In this document: piece after piece, positions 34,404 to 43,592 of the stretch
How positions within the stretch are numbered: the first letter of the stretch is position 1
Layout: each line of letters begins with the position of its first letter
NCBI RefSeq assembly: GCF_004959855.1
Contig: NZ_SPNT01000018.1
Coordinates: 1 to 47,227 of the forward strand
DNA length: 47,227 nt
DNA from: Nitratireductor sp. XY-223
Lineage (GTDB): Bacteria; Pseudomonadota; Alphaproteobacteria; Rhizobiales; Rhizobiaceae
Reading direction: 5' to 3'
Program-made: the position numbers and the translations under genes
The notes under the pieces: model-generated
Seen by the model: only the letters and a program-made list of their open reading frames with translations
What the model was told of the DNA's origin: nothing
Databases searched by the model: none

Positions 34404-35171
34404 TCAGCTGTGCCTCTTCAGATCGATCGAAAACCGATGCTGGTGCAGCTGGGCACTATAGCAATCGACACTTGGGTGCTCGGCGATCGTCTCTTTAACC
34501 TGCGCATCGGTCACGCGAGCACCAAAATAGATCTCAGTAATGCTGCCCGCCGGCAGATGGAAGCAGTGGAGCGGGCGCCCATTCGAATCGATAACACTCC
34601 AAGAGCCACTTTCATTTTCGCTGTCGCCAGATTTGAGACCCTCGATGCATTTGGCGACACGCACTTCCTCCTCATAGGCCCACTCCAGTGGTTTGATCAG
34701 AAACAACCGTTGCCATTTCTCATAGTGCTCTAGCACGAACTGGTGTGTTCCACCGACCTGAACGGCCGTCCCGAATTCTGAACCATAGGCTCCGCTTGGT
34801 CGATGGCGGGAATAGACTACACTTCCGAAATGGGCTGGGATCATATTGGTATCAGAATCCAAGAACCCTGCTTTCGCCGTATCAATTGCCAGAACCGCGC
34901 CACGATGACTATCAGCATAATGTGCCCACATCAGTGCGTTTTTCGCTGTCCGGGTCAGCGGAAGGAGCGCGGTTTTTTTCTCCCAAACAGAGCTTTTTAC
35001 TTGCGCACGGATATCGGCGAACAACCCATCAATGGGGTTCTCAGTAAGGACGGGCGTCGCGACCGGTGTGTCGAACGGGTCGTTGAAGAAGCTCGCCCGC
35101 GAAAATCCAATCTTGTTGGTGGCAAGGACTTTCTGTGCGGTTTCCACCGTCATGTATTTGTAAAGGATCAT
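34404..35171 (-). CDS. DUF2971 family protein
   Basis: 255 aa. The N-terminus LYKYMTVETAQKVLATNKIG followed by FSRASFFNDPFDTP is the DUF2971 start, and ALMWAHYADSHRGAVLAID is its central block. The family is common on mobile elements and in defence islands, with no settled function. GGAGAAG precedes the ATG at 35171, and only 16 bases separate it from the recombinase gene, so the two are probably cotranscribed. Confidence 0.85.
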   Translation of the reverse strand: MILYKYMTVETAQKVLATNKIGFSRASFFNDPFDTPVATPVLTENPIDGLFADIRAQVKSSVWEKKTALLPLTRTAKNALMWAHYADSHRGAVLAIDTAKAGFLDSDTNMIPAHFGSVVYSRHRPSGAYGSEFGTAVQVGGTHQFVLEHYEKWQRLFLIKPLEWAYEEEVRVAKCIEGLKSGDSENESGSWSVIDSNGRPLHCFHLPAGSITEIYFGARVTDAQVKETIAEHPSVDCYSAQLHQHRFSIDLKRHS

Positions 35172-35187
35172 CGCCTACTTCTCCGTA

Positions 35188-36348
35188 TCACAATCCGGCC
35201 GCTTTGGTCAGATTGACGCGGAACCGGTCACGGCGACGCTGATAGCGCCTGGTCATCTGAGGGGAGGCGTGTCCAAGCTGCTTCTGCACGTGACGCTCAT
35301 CAACCTCGGCATAGGAAGCCAGACCGGCACGAAGAGAGTGGCCTGAGAACAGTTTGAGGCGCTCTGCGTCAGGTACGTCGGACCGCAGGCCGGCTCCCAA
35401 CATGGTTCTCTTGATCAACCGCGCGACGTGTTTGTCTGACAGCCGATCAGCCTGCACGCCTCCATTGTCTCTTGTTACCCGCCGGAAGATCGGGCCGTGA
35501 TCGATCCTGGCAAAGTGCAGCCATTGCTTGAGCGCACGAACGGGGCAGGTCTGATCCGAACTTCCACGCGCGACTTCGGCCTCTTTCCAACCGGTCTTCG
35601 TTTTCTGGATGATCACTGCGCCGCCATCTTCGATCTCGACCCAGCCTTTGCCGTCTTCCGTGTCGTCTCGATTGACGTCCAGGCCCACAATCTCAGAGCG
35701 GCGTAGTCCGGCCGCATAGCCAAGAAGCAGGATCGCGCGATCGCGCATGTCCCGAAGGCCGAAAGAGAGAAGGGATACCATCTCCAAGAGTTCCTCCGGT
35801 GAAATCGGTTCCTTCTGTTCGGGCGGCTTCCCATGTTTGTTGCGGATGCCGGCAAGGACGGTGGCGATGTGCCGATCTTGGCGATCGAGACGCTGGCCGC
35901 GTTGCTGATAGTTCCAGGAGAGACCGGAAAGGCGGCGCTCGATCGTCGAAACGGCGAGGGGAGGGGACCCGTCCTGCGGCGCGGCCATCTCGGTGATGTA
36001 GAGGCCGATCAGTTGCGGATCCGGCGTGAACCGGTCGGCGCCGCGGCGCCGGCACCAGCTGGCGAAATGCGCCCAGTCCCGGGCGTAGGCTGTGTTGGTG
36101 TTGTCGGCAGTCGCCCGGGCGGCATAATCGCGGGCCGTTTCGACCAGGCGCTCCAATGTACCCGACCCGGCGATACCTTCCGGAACTGCGATATCCCGGC
36201 CGGGCAGGGGGGGCTCTTGCGGGACACTACGTGTCCTCTCGTTGCGCTGAGCGTCGATTGACGGGCTATGGGACGCTGCGGACGAAATCTCAGCCTCGGG
36301 AATATCTGGATTGGGCTTTGAAGGCCTGTTTTTGTCGGATTCCTGCAT
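35188..36348 (-). CDS. Tyrosine recombinase (plasmid XerC/D-like)
   Basis: 386 aa. A disordered N-terminus (1-60), a SAM-like core-binding domain (about 65-170), and a catalytic domain with R216 (AAGLRRSEI), K251 region (QKTKTG), H337-x-x-R340 (SGHSLR), H360 (LGHAS) and Y369 (RRYQRR). All six catalytic positions look intact. A dif-like palindrome lies 24-48 bases upstream of the start. Recombinases of this sort next to DUF1403 and ScpB genes recur on alphaproteobacterial plasmids as I recall, perhaps to resolve multimers. Confidence 0.92.
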   Translation of the reverse strand: MQESDKNRPSKPNPDIPEAEISSAASHSPSIDAQRNERTRSVPQEPPLPGRDIAVPEGIAGSGTLERLVETARDYAARATADNTNTAYARDWAHFASWCRRRGADRFTPDPQLIGLYITEMAAPQDGSPPLAVSTIERRLSGLSWNYQQRGQRLDRQDRHIATVLAGIRNKHGKPPEQKEPISPEELLEMVSLLSFGLRDMRDRAILLLGYAAGLRRSEIVGLDVNRDDTEDGKGWVEIEDGGAVIIQKTKTGWKEAEVARGSSDQTCPVRALKQWLHFARIDHGPIFRRVTRDNGGVQADRLSDKHVARLIKRTMLGAGLRSDVPDAERLKLFSGHSLRAGLASYAEVDERHVQKQLGHASPQMTRRYQRRRDRFRVNLTKAAGL

Positions 36349-36371
36349 GTTTCAGGAGGGTATTCTTTTAC

Positions 36372-36396
36372 GTCCGATAATGCAAGATTATTGGAC
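36372..36396. repeat. dif-like palindrome beside the recombinase
   Basis: GTCCGATAAT-GCAAG-ATTATTGGAC: ten-base arms with one mismatch. Read as GTCCGATAA, a seven-base centre and TTATTGGAC, it has the ...TAA/TTA... inner borders of Xer dif sites. It may be the recombination core, an operator for the divergent genes, or both. Confidence 0.5.
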
Positions 36397-36475
36397 ATAA
36401 AAATAGTGTTTAAGGCGGGGCGGTTTGTACTCTATTTGGTGGACAAAAGCGCCGTCTTCGACGAGACTTCGTGGC

Positions 36476-37438
36476 ATGCCCTATGAGTCGCCACACATCG
36501 TTTCGGACCAAACCAGCCTAGTGAGAATGCCCGCCTGGGTCACCTCCCGCGCCGGTGAAAGCGCTCAGAACGTTGCCTTTTTGTCCGGCGCGACCTTCGC
36601 TTTTCTGGACATGATCCTGCAGCAGAAAGATAAATGCGTGCCTAAGGCTCTTCTGGCGAATACGCTGGCGCTTCAAGCGTCTGTGGCAACGTCTCGGCTT
36701 GAGGGCCGGTTGGCCAGTGAGCAGGATATCCGCGATGCCTTTTATCTGACACCTGCCGGTGACGCGCTCGGGCCGGATGGTGACATGCTCGCGTTCTGGC
36801 GCAGCGTCGTTCACCGTCCCCTCCGTGGACGTGACTGGAGCGGCAGGATTGTCGAGCAAGCGGTCGAAAAACTGGATCAGGACGTCGCGCACCGGATTGC
36901 GAAGGTGGTGGAGGATGCAGGCCAGATCGGGCCGTTGGCAGCGGCGTGCGGTGCCATCAAAGCCGTCATTCAATCCAATGACCGCGCTGAGCGGTTGGCC
37001 TGTTTTCTCTCAGATACCGTGCTTGCGAAATCCTTCGGCTGGGATCATCCACTGCCGCTAACCGCGTTGCACTTGAAGAAAGCGATGCTTCGGGATCTGC
37101 GCGACGGCAAGACCGGTTCAGATATAGCCGTTCAGGATGTTATAACGAAGGGGGCGCAAACTGCGTATCGAGTGGCGCTCAGCCTCACGCGGCGTGCCGA
37201 TGTCCTGAAAACAGTGGCCCCCAAACTGCGGACGCGCGGCTCAGCCGATGCGGTCGCCCTGTTCCTGCGTGAAGATGCGGTGGCACCATCCAGCATGCTC
37301 GCCCCGCACATACAGGGCACCAACATTCCGATGACTGGGCGGGCAGCGCGTCGGCTTTGCGACCGTTTGGTCGAACTGGGTGCTATCAAGGAACTCACTG
37401 GCCGGTCCACGTTTCGGCTCTTTGGGATCGCACCATGA
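36476..37438 (+). CDS. DUF1403 family protein
   Basis: 320 aa of the DUF1403 family, found mainly on alphaproteobacterial plasmids and of unknown function. Family-like blocks: PAWVTSRAGESAQNVAFLSG, AFLDMILQQK, ALQASVATSRLEGR, and GRDWSGRIVEQAV. The C-terminal third looks like a winged-helix module (MTGRAARRLCDRLVELGAIK, then ELTGRSTFRLFGI). The start at ATG 36476 has no strong Shine-Dalgarno; a TTG start upstream is possible. Its stop overlaps scpB (ATGA). It is divergent from the recombinase. Confidence 0.85.
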   Translation: MPYESPHIVSDQTSLVRMPAWVTSRAGESAQNVAFLSGATFAFLDMILQQKDKCVPKALLANTLALQASVATSRLEGRLASEQDIRDAFYLTPAGDALGPDGDMLAFWRSVVHRPLRGRDWSGRIVEQAVEKLDQDVAHRIAKVVEDAGQIGPLAAACGAIKAVIQSNDRAERLACFLSDTVLAKSFGWDHPLPLTALHLKKAMLRDLRDGKTGSDIAVQDVITKGAQTAYRVALSLTRRADVLKTVAPKLRTRGSADAVALFLREDAVAPSSMLAPHIQGTNIPMTGRAARRLCDRLVELGAIKELTGRSTFRLFGIAP

Positions 37439-38034
37439 GTTTTTCAGCTGCCAAACGATCACCGCCTGAAGAGAGCAAGGCGCTTTTCGATCGGGAGCTC
37501 GAGGATCTGCCGGCAGAGCTCCGTTGGCGCGAGTGGATGGGTCGCATCGAAGCCACCTTGTTCGCCAGCGCATCCCCAATTGGACGCGATGAACTGGCAT
37601 GCTTGGTGGGACAGGGGGTCTCTGTGGAGATGCTGATCAACGACATCCAGGCTGAGCTGACGGTACGCCCCTATGAGCTGATCCAGGTTACTGGAGGCTG
37701 GATGTTCCGGACCAAGGCGCATTTCGCCGAGGTGATCAAAGCCGCTGCTGATCTCGGTGACCAATCATCCGAGTTCAACGAGATGGAAATGGCGGTGCTC
37801 TGTGCAGTCGCCTATCACCAACCCATCGACCGATCAGGCCTCGCCGACATCTTTGGCAAGGAAGTTAGTCGCGATCTGTTGTCTAGGCTCAAGTATCGCA
37901 ATCTTATCACCAATGGCCCCCGTGCGCCGCGGCCAGGTGCGCCACATACGTTCGTGACGACAAACGATTTCTTAGTAATGTTTGATTTGCAGAGCCTACG
38001 GGATTTGCCGGAGCTCGGGATACACACTGAATGA
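37435..38034 (+). CDS. scpB: Plasmid ScpB-like protein (winged-helix kleisin partner)
   Basis: 199 aa. RIEATLFASASPIGRDELAC and RLKYRNLITNGPRAPRPGAP match the paired winged helices of ScpB, which works with ScpA and SMC in chromosome organisation. No scpA or smc gene is nearby, so this copy either uses the host SMC complex or has another job. It overlaps DUF1403 upstream and the Argonaute partner gene downstream, each by ATGA, so all four genes should be translated from one message. Confidence 0.85.
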   Translation: MSFSAAKRSPPEESKALFDRELEDLPAELRWREWMGRIEATLFASASPIGRDELACLVGQGVSVEMLINDIQAELTVRPYELIQVTGGWMFRTKAHFAEVIKAAADLGDQSSEFNEMEMAVLCAVAYHQPIDRSGLADIFGKEVSRDLLSRLKYRNLITNGPRAPRPGAPHTFVTTNDFLVMFDLQSLRDLPELGIHTE

Positions 38035-39953
38035 ACTACGACTTTGCAAAACTTTCGTTCACCGACTTTGAAGCGCTTTCGAGAGATCTGCTTGGCCGCG
38101 AACTTGGGTTAAGATTTGAGGCCTTCCCTGAAGGTGCTGATGACGGCATGGATGGTCGACATGCGACTGCCGAAGGTGACGTCATCCTGCAAGCGAAACA
38201 TTATCTACGCTCCGGCGCCTCCAAGCTGAAATCAAAGATGAAAGCTGAGCGGGCAGCTATCAATACGTTGGCGCCGCAACGTTACTTGCTGACTACCTCT
38301 GCCCCATTGACGCCAATGGCCAAGACGGAACTGGCACGAATCATCGGACCCTCTCTCAATTCACCCGGAGATATTTTTGGCCCCGACGACCTAAACGCGC
38401 TACTGCGAAAGTATTCTGATATCGAGCGGGCGCATCCGAAACTCTGGCAACAAAGCACTGGTGTCATGAGGGCCGTGATGGAAGATGCAGTCAGAGACGC
38501 CCTCAAGCCTTCAAGTGGCACACCGGAGGCTATTGTCACGCTTCTGCCCAAGCCTCATCCCACAGAACCGACGTTTACAGACTCAGAGCGAAACGTGGTT
38601 TTCATCATCAAGTCGTCCCCGGTCGATGAGGACTTTGTACTTTGGCTCGGCCCGAAACTGGAAGCACAGGGATACCAGGTATTCGCTGATATTCTAACCC
38701 TACAACCGGGTGACCGTTGGCGCAGGCAGGTGAACACGGCGCTGGAAACCCGTGCCGCAAAAGTCCTGCTCATCAATCGGGCTGAAACGCTGAAAGACCC
38801 TGCCGTGCAAGACGATATCGACATCGCAATTGATCTTGGCGAGCGGCTCCAGGACCCTCGTTTCATTATACCTCTGAGGTTAGAGGACAGTCAGAAAGTC
38901 AAAGGCATTGGCGATGCTCTGCCTGTCGATTTCGTGCGCGGCTGGGGCGAAGGTCTTCAGCTCCTGGTGAAAGCGCTGCAGCGACAAAAAGTGCCCAAGC
39001 GGGATGCTGAAACTGGCATCAACCCGAACTGGGAAGTCTTCCGTCGCCGCAGTGCCATACCGCTAATCGCAGAGCCAGAACGGCTGACATCAAATTGGCT
39101 TCGCGTTGAGGAGGCGCCAGACCACATCAACTTCTATCTGCCGTCCGGAGCAACCGATGACCAAACAGTGAAACTGGCTCTGGAGACTTCAAAGTTTCCG
39201 GTTGCCGAGCAGGGAAGGGGATTTCTTACATTCGCAGCGGAAGCCGAGGTACAGGATGCCCTGTCGGAATTCGGACGGTTTAAACTGGACCGCCAACTTC
39301 CTTTGGACGAATTCGTCTCGGCTGGATCAGAAGATCTCGGACTTTGGAACCAGCCGGCAGCAAACAAGGTCAATGCCATGTTGAAGGAAGCATGGTTCAA
39401 CTTTTGCCGCGAGAAAGGGCTTATCCAGTATCTCTACTCCAATGCTACCGGCTTTCATGCCTCTGCGGAATTGGCGTTAATCGGCCAACGCTTTCCTTGG
39501 GGCCGGCAGGGTAACAGACACTCATCCATGCTGCGCAATGTTGCAAAGGGACATGTGTGGCAGTTTGGGGTGACAGCCCTTCCAGCGTTCTGGCCATTCT
39601 GGCACTTCAAACTGAAGTCACGAGTGTTGTTTGCAGTGGACAATCAAACACAAGAAGGCGAGACGATCGAGGATCCAAAAAAAATGCACCGCCTGCGCAG
39701 ATCGGTGTGTAAGGGCTGGCGAAACAAGCAGTGGTACGGGCGAATGCTCGCCTTTCTGGATCTGCTCTCGGGGGACTCTGCGTTCATTCGGCTCAATATG
39801 TCGCCGAGTCAACATATCCTCCTGGACGCATCCCCAATGCTCTTTAAATCACCCGTGAGCACAATCCTTCCAGATGAACTTGGTGGCGATGAGGAAGAAA
39901 CCGATGAATCAACACTCGGCCGACCTGAGGTCGAGGAGGAACCAAACGAATGA
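38031..39953 (+). CDS. Mrr nuclease-TIR-APAZ partner of the short Argonaute
   Basis: 640 aa in three parts. Residues 1-130: an Mrr-type restriction fold, [27 protein letters not shown] (likely metal-binding Asp 41), VILQAKHY (Q54-x-K56), motifs intact. Residues 188-290: a TIR domain, [19 protein letters not shown] and [17 protein letters not shown], very like the TIR of SPARTA-type partners as I remember them. There the catalytic Glu sits in a VLKELAVA-type stretch; here the matching stretch is VQDDIDIA, with D262 at the Glu position. The TIR is thus probably not an NAD hydrolase. Residues 320-620: an APAZ-like region that would dock on the Argonaute, ending in a very acidic tail. TIR- or Mrr-APAZ partners are known; this three-part form with a degenerate TIR suggests the nuclease is the effector. 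Confidence 0.82.
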   Translation: MNYDFAKLSFTDFEALSRDLLGRELGLRFEAFPEGADDGMDGRHATAEGDVILQAKHYLRSGASKLKSKMKAERAAINTLAPQRYLLTTSAPLTPMAKTELARIIGPSLNSPGDIFGPDDLNALLRKYSDIERAHPKLWQQSTGVMRAVMEDAVRDALKPSSGTPEAIVTLLPKPHPTEPTFTDSERNVVFIIKSSPVDEDFVLWLGPKLEAQGYQVFADILTLQPGDRWRRQVNTALETRAAKVLLINRAETLKDPAVQDDIDIAIDLGERLQDPRFIIPLRLEDSQKVKGIGDALPVDFVRGWGEGLQLLVKALQRQKVPKRDAETGINPNWEVFRRRSAIPLIAEPERLTSNWLRVEEAPDHINFYLPSGATDDQTVKLALETSKFPVAEQGRGFLTFAAEAEVQDALSEFGRFKLDRQLPLDEFVSAGSEDLGLWNQPAANKVNAMLKEAWFNFCREKGLIQYLYSNATGFHASAELALIGQRFPWGRQGNRHSSMLRNVAKGHVWQFGVTALPAFWPFWHFKLKSRVLFAVDNQTQEGETIEDPKKMHRLRRSVCKGWRNKQWYGRMLAFLDLLSGDSAFIRLNMSPSQHILLDASPMLFKSPVSTILPDELGGDEEETDESTLGRPEVEEEPNE

Positions 39954-41509
39954 GATTTACGGAGACCTCCCTCACGGTTGAGCACCTTCAAGAACCGCTG
40001 CTCGAATTTGCCTACGGTCAACCTAGCGCGCACCCCAAGGATGGGCTCTATCTCTATGGACCTTGGTCAAAGAGTAAAAAGACGCGTGAAGTCAGGATTG
40101 GGATTGTCGGCACACCGGACGGTCTGGCTCATTTCCGCGACTGGGCCCGCAAGTTAAAGAAGACAGTTAAGGTCCCGCCGCCTGGAAAAGGAGAAAAGAA
40201 GGATCGTTTGCACCTCGCTGATTTTCCAGGTCTCGAGGAAGCTTTTGGGATCACGTTTGAGCCCGATGAGTGCAGTGCGCTCGCGATTCCCCTTGCCGAT
40301 ATCGACCGCGCAACGCGCATCGTCAATCTGCATGAGTCGGTCGACCGGGTAGCGACGCTGTTCATTGATCGCGTCCGAAAGTATCTGCGGAACGACGAAC
40401 GCGTCGTCGATGTATGGCTCATGGTGCTGCCGGAGATTGTCTTTGAGAGGTGCCGTCCGAAATCACAGCGTACAGGCTTACCGATGGTCGTCGGTGATTT
40501 TGCGAAAAAACAGCAGACCAAGGCAGATTTACCACTCCTATCTGAAGCAGACGTAATTGATCAGAGTGACGAAGACATCTTCTTTGATGTCCCTGATTTC
40601 AGGCGTCGCATTAAAGCTGAATTTCTCAATATTGCTCCAACTCAACTGGTCCGAGAGACCACGCTTGCGCCGGAAGCTTTTCTGAACAAAGCGAACTTTC
40701 CAAAGAGAAAAACGCAGGACCAGGCGACAGTCGCCTGGAACTTGGCCGCTGGCCTCTACTACAAGACGCAGGATAGGCCACCCTGGCGCCTGGCCACTGT
40801 TCGGCCTGGCGTATGCTATATAGGTATGGTCTATAAGAGCTTGCCCCAGGATCCGGAAGGGCACAGCTGTTGTGCTGCGCAGATGTTCCTAAATGAAGGC
40901 GATGGGGTCGTGTTCCGAGGTGCCAACGGGCCCTGGAAAACAGGTGACTATGAGTACCATCTAAAGCGGGATGCGGCGAAAAACCTCCTGAGTCTTGTCC
41001 TTGAAACATACCAAGACATGCATGATGAGTGGCCAAAGGAACTGTTCATTCACGGCCAGACATATTTTGAAGACGAGGAGTGGGATGCCTTTTGTGAGGT
41101 CGCGCCAAAAGACACAAATGTCATAGGTGTAAGAATTCGTAGAACCGGAGGAGAAACCAAGCTCTTTCGGGACGGTGACTATCCGGTCCTGCGGGGTACC
41201 GCACTGTTTCTTGATCAGCAAACGGCCTATCTTTGGACCACGGGCTATGTGCCGCAACTCGACACATACATCGGACCGGAAACGCCGAACCCCCTGCATA
41301 TAACGGTTTTGCGGAGCAAGAGCAGGAAGAAGCCGGAGATAATGTCAGTCCTTGAGGACATCATGGGGCTGACAAAAATCAACTACAACTCGTGCAACTT
41401 CAACGATGGATTGCCGGTAACTGTCAGATTTGCGCAAATGGTCGGCGGTGTGCTGACCATGGGATCCGCGAAGGGGCAAGAAAAGCAACCCTTCAAATTT
41501 TACGTTTAG
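39950..41509 (+). CDS. Short prokaryotic Argonaute (MID-PIWI)
   Basis: 519 aa with only MID and PIWI domains, the mark of short pAgos, which use a guide to recognise invader nucleic acid and then switch on a partner. Blocks typical of the family: [13 protein letters not shown] near 158, [12 protein letters not shown] with [10 protein letters not shown] near 216-240, [19 protein letters not shown] near 263, [10 protein letters not shown] at 287-296 and [12 protein letters not shown] at the end. The slicer acidic residues are missing: M/V at 293-294 where D is usual, and IHGQT at 367-371 where an Asp is usual. It therefore should bind but not cut. ATGA overlap with the partner gene means both are made together. 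Confidence 0.9.
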   Translation: MRFTETSLTVEHLQEPLLEFAYGQPSAHPKDGLYLYGPWSKSKKTREVRIGIVGTPDGLAHFRDWARKLKKTVKVPPPGKGEKKDRLHLADFPGLEEAFGITFEPDECSALAIPLADIDRATRIVNLHESVDRVATLFIDRVRKYLRNDERVVDVWLMVLPEIVFERCRPKSQRTGLPMVVGDFAKKQQTKADLPLLSEADVIDQSDEDIFFDVPDFRRRIKAEFLNIAPTQLVRETTLAPEAFLNKANFPKRKTQDQATVAWNLAAGLYYKTQDRPPWRLATVRPGVCYIGMVYKSLPQDPEGHSCCAAQMFLNEGDGVVFRGANGPWKTGDYEYHLKRDAAKNLLSLVLETYQDMHDEWPKELFIHGQTYFEDEEWDAFCEVAPKDTNVIGVRIRRTGGETKLFRDGDYPVLRGTALFLDQQTAYLWTTGYVPQLDTYIGPETPNPLHITVLRSKSRKKPEIMSVLEDIMGLTKINYNSCNFNDGLPVTVRFAQMVGGVLTMGSAKGQEKQPFKFYV

Positions 41510-41537
41510 ATGAGCGTGCCCCTCGCCTCCCTCCTGA

Positions 41538-41566
41538 TTGTTATCAGATCCGTATTGGTATATACT
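41538..41566 (+). promoter_or_regulatory. Predicted promoter after the Argonaute gene
   Basis: TTGTTA (41538-41543), a 17-base spacer and TATACT (41561-41566). It would serve the gene at 41721, separating it from the Argonaute operon. Confidence 0.5.
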
Positions 41567-41720
41567 ATCGACACGGAGCCGATCGCCAGGGCTGCAAGCG
41601 ACCCAAAAGGCGGCAGTGAATTCGATTTGAAAACCTGAACGGCAACCATTCAGCCGGCGCAGGGTGTTCATGAAGCGCTTGCGACCACCCCTCACAGACG
41701 CCGGTGAGAAATGAGTTGCT

Positions 41721-42386
41721 ATGCCTATCCAGAAAGAATGCGCAGATCGTTTGCGCGAGACCTATCGCAACCTGACCGGAGCCAAACTGAAATCCGGTCA
41801 TGCCCATGAACTCGTTGCTGCCTATTTCGGCTACGGGACTGTGGCGGCCCTTCAAGCCGAGGCCGTGTATCCAATTGAAGACATAGGGGCTGCAGCGGTT
41901 CTTATTCCCGACCTCACCCTGATGGATCGACGGCGAAATGAGCTCAACCAGCTCCCTGCTGACGATCTCCAATCGGTCGACGACCTCGCAAAGGACATCT
42001 CCTCGTTCCTGGTTGATGAAGGCTACTTCACCGGTAAGGTCTGGCACAACAGAGACCTCGCAGAGGAAATCAACATACGTGTCGTGGAAGACCCGATGAT
42101 CATCGAAGATGCTTTGTCGGGTGAGATTGCCTCGACGAACGCTTTCTTCGATGAACTTTATATCGATGAAGTCGAAGTCGATTTGGCTGACGACGCGCTC
42201 GTTGCGACGCTCTCGGGCGAATTGAACGGCCAGCAGGATTGGGATCGTGCATTTCACGGGAACAAGATCAACTTCACCAGCGAAATGATAATGCATCGCG
42301 TCGCAGGCCGTGTCGCATATTTACGGCCCGATTTCGAAACCAGTGGCAGCGTAGACCAATCGCACTATGATGAGGAGCCGGCCTAA
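41721..42386 (+). CDS. Unknown protein with a glyoxalase-related N-terminal module
   Basis: 221 aa, acidic. The N-terminus (CADRLRETYRNLTGAKLKSG, HAHELVAAYFGYGTVAALQA) has the pattern S-x-x-x-x-ELVAxxFGYxxxxAL, common as a short helical module on plasmid proteins sometimes labelled glyoxalase-related. The rest contains repeated acidic segments (VEDPMIIEDALSGEIASTNA; FDELYIDEVEVDLADDALV) and no known catalytic motif. It has its own predicted promoter. A hairpin (42405-42424) after its stop could end transcription. Confidence 0.6.
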   Translation: MPIQKECADRLRETYRNLTGAKLKSGHAHELVAAYFGYGTVAALQAEAVYPIEDIGAAAVLIPDLTLMDRRRNELNQLPADDLQSVDDLAKDISSFLVDEGYFTGKVWHNRDLAEEINIRVVEDPMIIEDALSGEIASTNAFFDELYIDEVEVDLADDALVATLSGELNGQQDWDRAFHGNKINFTSEMIMHRVAGRVAYLRPDFETSGSVDQSHYDEEPA

Positions 42387-42404
42387 GTTAAGCCGGACCG
42401 ACCT

Positions 42405-42424
42405 GGCGACCGAATAAGGTCGCC
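42405..42424 (+). terminator. Hairpin after the unknown gene
   Basis: GGCGACC-GAATAA-GGTCGCC, a perfect 7-bp stem 19 bases after the stop. There is no T run after it, so it would be a weak or factor-dependent terminator. Confidence 0.35.
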
Positions 42425-42657
42425 GGTTGACCTCTTTGTTGAAGGAGGTTGGTTGCTCAAAGCTCTCAGAGACGGCGCGACGGAGACACGGGTTAACGAC
42501 GGCTGTTGCTCTGCAGGTTTGCAAGCCGGTTGAGGAACTCGACTTACTCCGGTTCTTCTCTTGTCGAGCGTTCGCTACAGTGGCAGCCGTTTCCGGTTCG
42601 AACGGTTCGCCTGGATAGCACGAAGTTTGACTGTATGGCTTCATTTGGAGAGGTATT

Positions 42658-42783
42658 TTGAAAAATGTTGAAAATAATGGTAGTAAGCCACTTATTGGAC
42701 TGTTCGGTGAAATTTCTCCGAACAGTGATTTTGAGAGTTTCGTGAATAAATGGCTCAAAGCCAACAAAGAGAAGAAAAATTAA
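42658..42783 (+). CDS. Possible small protein overlapping abiEi
   Basis: A 41-codon frame from TTG at 42658 with GGAGAGG four bases upstream. It reads like real protein (KPLIGLFGEISPNSDFESFV, then NKWLKANKEKKN) and ends 34 bases inside abiEi in another frame. A nine-codon leader (MASFGEVF, stop at 42659-42661) overlaps its start. It could be a leader peptide coupling abiEi translation or a tiny extra antitoxin. It could also be chance. Confidence 0.35.
   Translation: MKNVENNGSKPLIGLFGEISPNSDFESFVNKWLKANKEKKN
42699..42726. promoter_or_regulatory. 28-bp palindrome before abiEi, likely operator
   Basis: ACTGTTCGG (42699-42707) and CCGAACAGT (42718-42726) are perfect 9-bp arms, and the centre contains GAAATTTC, itself a palindrome. 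AbiEi-type antitoxins repress their operon by binding inverted repeats, so this 24 bases before the gene is a good candidate. Confidence 0.6.
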
Positions 42784-43592
42784 AACCGCTGCTAAACGAC
42801 CTGCCACCGGGCTACCTGGTCGATGCAGCATGGCTTGTGGCGCGCAATATAGATCGGAAATCTATCTTCAACTACGTTGAAAACGGCTGGTTGGAGAAGG
42901 TCGCTCGTGGGGTCTACCGACGCCCGGATCCGGAGATATTCGCTGTTGAAGACCAGAATGAATGGCGTCGCACAGTTCTATCGATTCAACACCTTTTACA
43001 GTGGCATTGTCATGTCGGTGGTCAGACTGCGATGGCTTTAGCCGGCTTTGAACACTATGTACGCTTCGACGATGCGGCTCCCATCTATCTTTACGGAAAG
43101 ACACCCTCATGGATGAAGCGCTTGCCGAACGCGGATAGGTTCCGGCTTCGGACAAACGCTCTCTTCGGCACGAGGGTTGGCATAAGTGGCGCGACGGAAA
43201 GCGCAGAAGACAGCCCGGCTCAGACTTCAGCGCCGCGGCGCCTTATCCAATCAACGCCCGAAAGAGCCATCTTGGAATGGCTCAACGAACTACCGAACAA
43301 GACCACGTTCCACGCCGTTGACGTCGTCTTTGAGGGTTTGGCGACCTTGCGCCCAAAACTCCTCATGAGTCTCTTGCAGGACTGCAGCAGCATCAAAGTG
43401 AAGCGGTTGTTTTTCGTGTTTGCAGATCGTCACAACCACGCCTGGCGCAAGCACATCGCAAAGGATCAGATCGAAATGGGCGTCGGTCCTAGGGCCCTAG
43501 TCAAAGGAGGAAAGATACACCCAGCACATTTAATCTATGTGCCAAGCGAGTACCTGCCGCTCAGCGAAGGAGATGCTGATGACGGCCCGTGA
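42750..43592 (+). CDS. abiEi: AbiEi-type antitoxin and repressor
   Basis: 280 aa. The N-terminal winged helix (LVDAAWLVARNIDRKSIFNY, then VENGWLEKVARGVYRRP) is the AbiEi DNA-binding module; the remainder (WHCHVGGQTAMALAGF, RLIQSTPERAILEWLNELP) is the AbiEi C-terminal antitoxin domain. Type IV antitoxins block the toxin's effect and repress the operon. It overlaps the toxin gene by 14 bases. Confidence 0.88.
   Translation: MAQSQQREEKLKPLLNDLPPGYLVDAAWLVARNIDRKSIFNYVENGWLEKVARGVYRRPDPEIFAVEDQNEWRRTVLSIQHLLQWHCHVGGQTAMALAGFEHYVRFDDAAPIYLYGKTPSWMKRLPNADRFRLRTNALFGTRVGISGATESAEDSPAQTSAPRRLIQSTPERAILEWLNELPNKTTFHAVDVVFEGLATLRPKLLMSLLQDCSSIKVKRLFFVFADRHNHAWRKHIAKDQIEMGVGPRALVKGGKIHPAHLIYVPSEYLPLSEGDADDGP

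Noticed and set aside
41338-41509. Active slicer site in the Argonaute
   Set aside because: The PIWI acidic residues are replaced at the expected places, as in other short Argonautes.
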